DNA from: Otatea glauca
Taxonomy: Eukaryota; Streptophyta; Magnoliopsida; Poales; Poaceae
NCBI GenBank assembly: GCA_036346275.1
Contig: CM070723.1
Span: 34,602,176-34,666,175, forward strand
DNA length: 64,000 nucleotides
Direction: 5' to 3'
Under the pieces are notes generated by a model, which had not been told where the DNA came from, did no database searches, and saw only the letters and a program-made list of their open reading frames with translations. Position 1 is the stretch's first letter; the number at the start of each line of letters is the position of its first letter. A program made the translations under genes and the position numbers. Positions 55,108 to 64,000 of this stretch are shown one piece after another.

Positions 55108-56093
55108 TGATGTGAACCCGTTGGGTGAATTCCCGATCTTTCGATGAGAGGACGTGGGATAACTCGATTGGTAGAGGAGACGACATTCACGGCCCGACTA
55201 CAGCCTTCCAAGGACGTTTCTCCTTAGCAACCGATACACCACCTCCTATGGCTGTCGCGATATTGTGGAGCGTGGCACCCCGGCCACTAGGGCACTCGTC
55301 CTGCAAGCAATCGAAGAACTAGCAAGAACAAGTACTGAATTACTAGATGTAATTGAAGGTTTCAAACTCAATCTCCAATAAGGTGGGGTTCCGAAGACAA
55401 GAAGACGGGCGGCTAATCCAGCATGCGCGCTTACAAGCAAGTAGCGAGAGCTAAATTTGATCTAAACAAAACCCAAGTGTTCCTGGTGGCGGCTAAGGGG
55501 TATATGAACGTGGAAGGGTCGACCACAAGGGTGCTGTGGTCGATCTCCAACCCTAGGACACATCCCTAATGGACCCAACTTGATACACGGCCCATTGGGC
55601 CAAAATATGGTGGCGCAGCACCCTGGACAGAAAAACCTCTCGGTAGTAATTTGACGATTGCGGTCGTCTCAGTACAGATATGGACATGAGTCCGGATCCA
55701 TATGAAAATAGACTTCATCAGAAATCCTCGAAGTACTTGAACGCCCCAATCCGAGTCCATATGCGACCATGGCGTCCGTCACAAGTTGGTCTTTGTCTTT
55801 GCGAGTCGAATCCGACTGCGCGAATCCGTTTCCCTTTCGGTCCTCTCCTTGGTTCCTAAGCAAAACAAGAGTGCACACGTCTCCACGGTCTAAACATGAT
55901 GGACATGAACTCAAGAGTGAACTCACCTGATGATTAAGTTGACGAGCACGGGCACGAGTAATAGGACTAGTAACAAGTGGTACTTATGTAGGCGTGGATG
56001 TATCTTGTGTAGGCATGGATGTATCGTTGGTATTGATGTCCTCATCATCCCCCCTTCTTGCATTTGAGTCATCCTCGACTCAAACTCAGCTTC
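55108..56093 (-). mobile_element. Truncated CRM: 3' LTR (subfamily F) plus internal stub
   Basis: LTR at 55108-56047 (TGATGTGAACCC...GTCCTCATCA on plus; 940 bp), minus orientation. It is followed by 46 bases of internal sequence with the polypurine-tract complement (TCCCCCCTTCTTGCAT) and the CATCCTCGACTC end of the polyprotein, then satellite starts abruptly. So this is a 3' LTR of a minus-strand element whose body was deleted at the satellite junction. The LTR frame encodes SPITRARARQLNHQV after an in-frame stop. No target duplication can be checked. Confidence 0.88.
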
Positions 56094-59000
56094 CTATGCG
56101 CCATAACTAATATCCGTATGTGTTTCGAATCCGTCCAGTCCGTGTTAAAAATTCTTCACAACGTGTCCGAACTAGCACTACAGACACCATTTGTGTGAAA
56201 AAAGTCACAGAGTGAAACTGAGTAAGAAACACACCGAATGGACTTTATATGCGCCCTATCTAATATCCGTTTGCGTATCGAATCCGTCCGGTTCGGTGTT
56301 AAAAATTCTTCACAAAAGTGTCCCAACTAGCACTGCAGACAACATTTGTGCGAAAAAAGTCATAGAGTGAAATTGAGTGACAAACACCCCTAATGGACTT
56401 CATATGCGCCCTAAGTCATAAGGGTGTTCGTTTCTAATTCGTCCGAGTCGGTGTTAAAAATTCTTCACGTGTCCCAACTATCACAGCAGACACCATTTGT
56501 GCGAAAAAAGTCACAGAGTGAAAACTGATTGACAAACACCCCGAATGGACTTCATATGTGCTCTAACTAATATCCGTATGCGTCTCGAATCCGTCCGGTT
56601 CGTGTTAAAAATTCTTCATAACGTGTCCCAACAAGCACCACAAACACACCGAATGTACTTCACATGCACCCTAACTAATATCCTTATGCGTTTCGAATCC
56701 GTTCGGTCTATTGTAAAAATTATTCACAACGTGTCCAACTTGCACTTCAGACACCATTTGTGCGAAAAAAGTCACAGAGAGGAACTGAGTGACAAACACC
56801 CCGAATGAACTTCATATGCGCCCTAACTCATGTGGGTATGCGTTTCGAATTCGACCGAGTCGGTGTTAAAAATTCTTCACAACGTGTCCCAACTTGCACT
56901 GCAGACTCCATTCATGCGGAAAAAGTCACAGAGCGAAACTGGTTGGCAAATACCATGAATGGACTTCTAATGCGCCCTAACAAATATCCGTATGCGTTTC
57001 GAATCCGTTGACTCGGTGTTAAAAATTCTTCACAACGTGTCCCAACTTGCAATGAGACACCATTTGTGCGAAAAAAAGTCACAGAGTGAAACTGAGTGAC
57101 AAACACCACGAATGAACTTCATATAAGCCCAAACTAATATCCATATGCATTTCGAATCCGTCCGGTTCGGTGTTAAAAATCCTTCAAAACGTGTCCCAAC
57201 TAGCACTACAGACACCATTTGTGCGGAAAAAGTCACAGATCGAAACTGAGTAACAAACACCACGAATGGACTTCATATGCGCCCTAAATTATATGGGTAT
57301 GCGTTTCGAATCCGTCCGAGTCGGTGTTAAAAATTATTTACAACGTGTCCCGACTTGCACTTCACACTCAATTTGAGCGAAAAAAGTCACAGAGTGAAAC
57401 CGAGTGGAAAATACCCCGAATGGACTTCATATGCGCCCTAACTAATATCCGTATGCATTTTAAATCCGTCCGAGTCGATGTTAAAAATTCTTCACAACGT
57501 GTCTCAACTAGCACTGTAGACACCATTTGTGCGAAAAAAGTCACATAGTGAAACTGAGTGACAAACACCCCCAATTGACTTCATATGCGCTCCAACTAAT
57601 ATCCATATGCGTTTCGAATCCATCTGGTTCGTGTTAAAAATTCTTCACTTTGTGTCCCAACTAGCACTACAGACACCATTTGTGTGATAAAAGTCACAGA
57701 GTGAAATTAAGTGACAAACACACCGACTGGACTTTATATGCGCCCTAACTAATATCCGTATGCTTTTCGAATCCGTCCGGTTCGGTATTAAAAATTCTTC
57801 ACAACGTGTCGCAACAAGCACTGCTGACACCATTTGTGCGAAAAAAGTCACAGAGTGCAACCGAGTGACAAACAACCCGGATGGACTACGACATATGCGC
57901 CCTAACTCATATGGGTATGCGTTTCGAATTCGACCGAGTCGGTGTTAAAAATTCTTCCCAACGTGTCTCAACTAGCACTGCAGACACCATATGTGTGAGA
58001 AAAGTCACAGAGTGAAACTGAGTGATAAACACACCGAATAGACTTCATATGCGCCCAAACTAATATCCGTATGAGTTTCGTATCCGTCCGGTTCGGTGTT
58101 AAAAATTGTTCACAACGTGTCCCAACTAGCATTGGAGACACCAGTTGTGCGAAAAAAGTCACAGCGGGAAACTGAGTGACAAACACCACGAATGGACTAC
58201 ATATGCGCCCTAACTACACGGGTATGCGTTTCGAATTCGACCGAGTCGGTGTTACAAATTATTCACAACGTGTCCCAATTCTCCAGACTCCATTCGTGCG
58301 GAAAAAATCACAGTGAAACTGGTTGGCAAATACCACGAATGGACATGCGCCTTAACTAATATCCGTATGCGTTTCGAATCCGTCTAGTTCGGTGTTAAAA
58401 ATTCTTTACAACGTGTCCCAACTAGCACTACAGACACCATTTGTGCGAAAAAAGTCACAGAGTGAAACAGAGTGACAAACACCGCTAATGGACATCATAT
58501 GCGCCCTAACTCATATGGCTATGCGTTTCGAATCCGTCCGAGTCGGTGTTAAAAATTCTTCACAACGTGTCCCAAGTTGCACTGCACACACCGAATGGAC
58601 TTCATATGTGCCCTAACTAATATCCGTATGCGTTTCGAATCCATCCGGATCGGTGCTAAAAACTCAACAGAACGTGTCACAACTAGCTTTGCAGACACAA
58701 TTTGTGCGGAAAAAGTCACATAGTGAAACTGAGTGACAAACACCACGAATAGACTTCATATGCGCCCTAAGTTCTATGGGTATGCGTTTCAAATCCGTCC
58801 GAGTCGGTGTTAAAAGTTCTGCACAACGTGTCCCAACTTGCACTTCAGACTTCATTCGTGCGAAAAAAGTCACAGAGTGAAACAAAGTGGCAAATACCCC
58901 GAATGGATTTCAAATGCGCCCTAACTAATATCCGTATATGTTTCGAATCCGTCCGAGTCGGTGTTAAAAATTCTTCACAACGTGTCCCAACTAGCACTGT

Positions 59001-61136
59001 AGACACCATTTATGCGAAAAAATCACAGAGTGAAACTGAGTGACAAACACCCCGAATGGACTTCATATGCGTTCTAACTAATATCCGTATGCGTTTCGAA
59101 TCCATCCGGTTCGTGTTAAAAATTCTTCACAACGTGTCCCTACTAGCACTGCAGATTCCATTTGTGTGAAAAAAGTCACAGAGTGAAATTAAGTGACAAA
59201 CACACCGAATGGACTTCATATGCGCCCTAACAAATATCCGTGTGCGTTTCGAATCCGTCCGGTTCGGTGTTAAAAATTATTCACAACGTGTCCCAACTAG
59301 CACTGCCGACACCATTTATGCGAAAGAAGTCACAGAGTGAAACTGAGTGACAAACACCCCGAATGGACTACATATGTGCCCAAACTCATTTGGTTATGCA
59401 TTTCGAATTCGACCGAGTCGGTGTTAAAAATTCTCCCCAACGTTTCTCGACTTGCACTGCAGACTTCATTCGTGCGGAAAAAGTCACAGAGCGAAACTGG
59501 TTGGCAAATACAACGAATGGACTTCACATGCGCCCTAACTAATATCTGTATGCGTTTCGAATCCGTTCGGTTCAGTGTTAAAAATTCTTCATAACGTGTC
59601 CCAACTAGCATTGCAGACACTTTTTGTGCGAAAAAAGTCACAAAGTGAAACAGAGTGACAAACACACTGAATGGACTTCCTATGCACACACTCATATGGG
59701 TTTGCGTTTCGAATCCATCTAAGTCGGTGTTAAATTTCTTCACAACGTGTCCAAAGTTGCACTTCAGACTCCATTCGTGCGGAAAAAGTCACAGAGCGAA
59801 ACTGGTTGGCAAATACCACGAATGGACTTTATATGCGTCGTAATTAATATCTGTATGCCTTTTGAATCCGCCGGACTCGGTGTTAATAATTCTTCACAAC
59901 GTGTCCCAACTAGCACTTTAGACACCATTTGTGTGAAAAAAGTCACAAACTGAAACTGAGTGACAAACACCCCGAATGGACTTCATATGCGCTCTAAGTT
60001 ATATGGGCATGCGTTTTGAATCCGTTCGAGTCGGTGTTAAAAATTCTTCACAACGTGTCCCAACTTGCACTCAAGACACCATTTTTGTCAGAAAGGTCAC
60101 AGAGTGAAATTGAGTGACAAACACACCGAATGGACTTCATATGCGCCCTAACTAATATGCGTATGCGTTTCGAATCCGTACGGATCGGTGTTAAAAATTC
60201 TTCACAACGTGTCCCAACTAGCACTGCAGACACCATTTCTACGGAAAAAGTCACAGATTGAAACTGAGTGACAAACACCACGAATGGACTCCATATGCGC
60301 CCTAACTTATATGGGTATGCGTTTCGAATCCATGTGAGTTGGTGTTAAAAATTCTGCACAACCTTTTTACCCCTACTATTTCGAATCCGTACTGATCGGT
60401 GTTAAAAATTCTTCACAACGTGTCCCAACTAACACTGCAGACACCATTTTTGCGGAAAAAGTCACAGAGTGAAACTGAGTGACAAACACCACGAATGGAC
60501 TTCATATGCGCCCAAACTTATATGGCTATGCGTTTCGAATCCGTCCGAGTCGGTGTTAAAAATTCTGCACAACGTGTCCAAACTTGCACTGTAGACACCA
60601 TTTGTGCGAAAAAATTCACATAGTGAAACTAAGTGACAAACACCCTGAATGGACTTCATATGCGCTCTAACTAATATCCGTATGCGTTTCGAATCCGTCC
60701 GGTTTGTGTTAAAAATTCTTCACAACGTGTCCCAACTAGCACTACAGACACCATTTGAGTGAAAAAAGTCACAGAGTGAAATTAAGTGACAAACACACCG
60801 ACTGGACTTCATATGCACCCGAACTAATAGTCGTATGCATTTAGAATCCGTCCGGTTCGGTGTTAAAAATTGTTCACAACGTGTCCTAACTAGCACTGCT
60901 GACACCATTTGTGCGAAAAAAGTCACAGAGTGCAACTGAGTGACAAACACCCCGAATGGACTACATATGTGCCCTAACTCATATGGGTATGCGTTTTGAA
61001 TTCGACCGAGTCGGTGTTAAAAATTCTTCCCAATGTGTCCCAACTAGCACTCCAGACATCATTTGTGTGAAAAAAGTCACAAAGTGAAACTGAGTAACAA
61101 ACACACCAAATAGACTTCATATGCGCTGATGAGGAC
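56094..61136. repeat. Centromere-type satellite array
   Basis: About 33 monomers of the ~155-bp satellite in the same orientation as the left arrays. Two monomers are strongly shortened: at about 56637 and 58578 the sequence jumps from the GCAC block to CACACCGAATG, removing roughly 60-70 bases at the same place. ACTTGCAC/GTTGCAC-type monomers are near 56735, 56893, 57353, 58578, 58838, 59448, 59754, 60062 and 60585. At 60362-60382 about 20 bases of non-satellite sequence (CCTTTTTACCCCTACTA) are inserted. Confidence 0.93.
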
Positions 61137-62073
61137 ATCTCCACAATGGATACAACCAGCTCTAACTCCACTCACCAGGATGAACCACCACTTCAAGGAC
61201 CACTCACTCGAGCCCGTGCACGTCAATTAAATTATCAGGTGAAGGCGTTCCTAAGTATTCCAATTAATGATACAATGAATGGGATGCTACTTAATTTTTG
61301 TGATGATGTGATTATTCTTAGGAACCATGGAGAAGACCCACAACGCACAAAGGAGTTCGCGTCCAGAGCGAAGAGCAAATTGGAATCAGATTCGGACTTC
61401 CAGAGATGGTCAAATTCAAACGGCCATAATTTTTGATCCAGAAGGCTTCTGGAGGTCTAAGAGTACAAGTACGAAAGCTCTGGTCGTCCTCTTTCCAACC
61501 GATCCGAGATCACCTCAAAATTCGTTCTGAGTCAACGGGAATAAGCAAAACAGGAATAAGCAAAACAATCCAGAACACTTTTCCAGTTCGAGTCTAATTG
61601 GGCTCTAGTCTTTATTTCGAGTTGTAATCAGTAGGCGCATGTTAAGGCCCAGTGCTGCATGCCCTTGGTCTATAATTAGCCAGCCGTCACCATAGTTAGG
61701 GTTTTGGGTTTTGTTTGATTCAGTTAGCCATTACTACTGCTTGTACTCGAGCGTGCCGACTAGGCCGCCCGTCTACTTGTTCATCGGAACCCCAACTTCG
61801 AGTGTTTTTGTTTCAGAACCGATCTGAATTCATATTCGCAATTGAGTTGCTTGTAATCCCTTGTTCTTGCTGGTTCTTCGATTGCTCGCAGGAACAAAGA
61901 CCTTCGTGGTCAGGTTGGTCGCGCTTCCCGCGGGATCAATAAACTTCTGGAGGGAGGTGTACCGGTCGCTAAGGCGCGACGTCAGGTTCATTGTAGTCGG
62001 GCCGCCAACTTTGCCCTCCACCAGATCGACGCTACCTCCTCTCATCGAAAGATCGGGACGCCTAATTCTATCA
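61137..62073 (+). mobile_element. Solo CRM LTR, subfamily A
   Basis: 937 bp between TGCGC target duplications (61132-61136 and 62074-62078). Begins TGATGAGGACATCTCC and ends CCTAATTCTATCA. Encodes GPLTRARARQLNYQV and about 70 further codons in an open frame (61146-61436). A short tandem duplication, GGAATAAGCAAAACA twice, lies at about 61549-61579. TATA-like TCTATAATTA is at about 61669-61678. Confidence 0.93.
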
Positions 62074-63532
62074 TGCGCCATAACTAATATCCGTATGCGT
62101 TTCGAATCTGTCCGGTTCGGTTTTAAAAACTCTTCACAATGTGTCCCAACTAGCACTGCCGACACCATTCGAGCGAAAAAAGTCACAGAGTGAAACAGAG
62201 TGACAAACACCGTGAATTGACTTCATATGCGCACTAACTCATATGGGTGTACGTTTCGAATCCGTCCGAGTCGGTGTTAAAATTTCTTCACAACGTGTCC
62301 CAACTAGGCTAACACCATTTGTGTGAGAAAAGTAACAGAGTGAAACTGAGTGACAAACACACCGAATGGACTTCATATGCACCCTAACTAATATCCGTAT
62401 GCGTTTCGAATCCGTCCGGTTCGGTGTTAAAAATTCTTCACTACGTGTCCCAACCAGCATTGGAGAAACAATTTGTGCGAAACAAGTCACAGCGTGATAC
62501 TGAGTGACAAACACACCGAATGGACTACATATGCGCCCTAACTTATATGGGTATGCGTTTCGAATTCAACCGAGTCAGTGTTAAAAATTCTTCACAACGT
62601 GTCCCAACTTGCACTCCAGACTCCATTCGTGCGAAAAAAGTCCCAGAGTGAAACTGGTTAGCTAATACCACTAATGGACTCCACATGCGCCCTAACGAAT
62701 ATCCGTATGTGTTTCGAATCAGTCCGGTTCGGTGTAAAAAATTCTTCACAAGATGTCCCAACTAGCACTTCAGACACCATTTGTGCGAAAAACGTCACAG
62801 AGTGAAACAGAGTGACAAACAGCCCGAAGGGACTTCATATGCGCCCTAACTCATATGGGTATGTGTTTCGATCCGTCCGAATCGGTGTTAAAAATTCTTC
62901 ACAACGTGTCTGAAGTTGCACTGCAGACTCCATTCATGCGGAAAAAGTCACAGAGTGAAACTGGTTGGCAAATACCCCGAATGGACTTCATATGCGTCGT
63001 AATTAATATCTCTATGCGATTCGAATCCGTCGGACTCGGTGTTAAAAATTCATCACAACGTGTCCCAACTAGCACTTCAGACACCATTTGTGTGAAAAAA
63101 GTCACAAACTGAAACTGAGTGACAAGCACCCTGAATGGACTTCATATGCGCTCTAAGTTATATGGGTATGCGTTTTGAATCCGTCCGAGTCGGTGTTAAA
63201 AATTCTTCACAACGTGTCCCAACTTGCACTCAAGACACCATTTTTGTGAGAAAGGTCACAGAGTGAAATTGAGTGACAAACACACCGAATGGACTTCATA
63301 TGCGCCCTAACTAATATCCGTATGCGTTTCGAATCCGTACGGATCGGTGTTAAAAATTCTTCACAACGTGTCCCAACTAGCACTTCAGACACCATTTGTA
63401 CAGAAAAAGTCACAGAGTGAAACTGAGTGACAAACACCACGAATGGACTCCATATGCGCCCTAACTTATATGGGTATGCGTTTCGAATCCGTGCGAGTTG
63501 GTGTTAAAAATTCTGCACAACCTTTTTACCCC
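62074..63532. repeat. Centromere-type satellite array, right end
   Basis: About 9.5 monomers. The block 62910-63540 matches 59750-60380 monomer for monomer with shared private variants (GCGTCGTAATTAATATCT, GCTCTAAGTTATATGGG, CTCAAGACACCATTTTTGT, CCGTACGGATCGG, GGACTCCATATG). It ends by fusion to CRM leader at TTCTGCACAACC/TTTTTACCCCT. Confidence 0.93.
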
Positions 63533-64000
63533 TAGTATTTTTCCGCAAATGTGCTTGTGACAATTGGTGTTCTGGGGTCCTAGAAGTTCATATTTCCAAG
63601 TTTGGGACTCTAGCAAAAAAAATGGAAAAAGGAAAAAAAGGAAAAAAAAAGAAAAAAAAGAAAAGAAAAGAAAAGAAAGGGAGATATCTCAGGTTGTTTC
63701 TCTTCGTTTTACTTGCTGTTCCGTGACGACATCTGTGAATAGGCTTGCGTCTCTAATACGGCCTTGCAAGGACCAGCACATACCGTCGTCGAATGTTTAT
63801 TCAGCTTGTTTTGACTAACATGGCTCTAGCATTTCCTTGTGTTGTTTCTCGGCCACCTATAGCTCCACAGAAAAACTACAACTTACCAGGCTCTAGCGTT
63901 TAGCATCGGTACACTACCTTTCCAGGAGATTTTGACTCGCGTTCGCCGACACCTCCTGCTAAGGCTTGGTAAGAACTGGTAAGAGCTTGGTGATACAAGT
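63533..64000 (+). mobile_element. CRM 5' leader, truncated at both ends
   Basis: Matches leaders of CRM-B (17640-18060) and CRM-E (51560-52060): TTTTTACCCCT, A/G-rich run (63617-63680), GCTTGCGTCTCTAATACGG, TTTTGACTAACATGGCTCTAG, CCACCTATAGCTCCACAG and the TGGTAAGAACTGGTAAGAGC motif that in CRM-B lies ~90 bases before the gag ATG. LTR and primer site are missing at the satellite junction. Gag would begin just beyond the window on the plus strand. Confidence 0.85.

Noticed and set aside
56545..63440. Regularly spaced repeats that might suggest a CRISPR-like array.
   Set aside because: The repeats are contiguous ~155-bp monomers without unique spacers, in plant-type DNA; it is a satellite.

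Overview
The window is heterochromatic, almost certainly (peri)centromeric DNA of a grass. I see no ordinary host gene. It consists of a tandem satellite with a monomer of about 155 bp, the length class of grass centromere satellites such as CentO and CentC. Into it are nested LTR retrotransposons, most of them of the CRM (centromeric chromovirus, Ty3/gypsy) lineage. CRM LTRs are recognised by ends of the type TGATGAGGACATC...ATCA, by a Met-tRNA primer site, by a polypurine tract abutting the 3' LTR, and by a polyprotein C-terminus that runs into the 3' LTR and there encodes a basic ITRARARQLN-type (CR) motif. I could not match the satellite to a named species.

Layout. 1-2645: minus-strand CRM gag-protease remnant cut by the window edge. 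2646-11443: satellite array interrupted by three solo LTRs, each with an intact 5-bp target duplication: a copia Angela/BARE-like LTR (4518-5883) and two CRM LTRs (5974-6859, 10329-11262). 11444-39994: a Tat-lineage gypsy element on the minus strand, carrying an antisense multi-exon gene. Its LTR is split by a solo CRM LTR (11962-32668), which is split by a complete Tekay-like chromovirus (12483-32435), whose 3' LTR is split by a complete CRM element (16085-23702). 39995-56093: a CRM gag-containing element cut into pieces by a defective CRM derivative (41113-42820), a solo LTR (43095-44009), a gag-protease-only CRM (44602-55009) that itself holds a non-autonomous CRM with a long intact ORF (44782-50026), and a truncated CRM LTR (55108-56093). 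56094-63532: the satellite resumes, with one more solo CRM LTR (61137-62073). 63533-64000: 5' leader of a plus-strand CRM running off the window.

The insertion history can be read from 5-bp target duplications: ACCAT, ATGCG, CATAG, GGTCG, GATTA, GGAGT, GTTTC, ATGGT, AAGAT/AAGGT and TGCGC. Up to five levels of nesting are visible. All pol-bearing copies are broken by stops or frameshifts. The only long uninterrupted retroelement ORF belongs to the non-autonomous CRM at 44782-50026. The most interesting points are that ORF, a satellite segment duplicated together with a fused scrap of CRM leader, short- and higher-order periodicity in the satellite, and LTR families that differ in whether they encode the CR motif.
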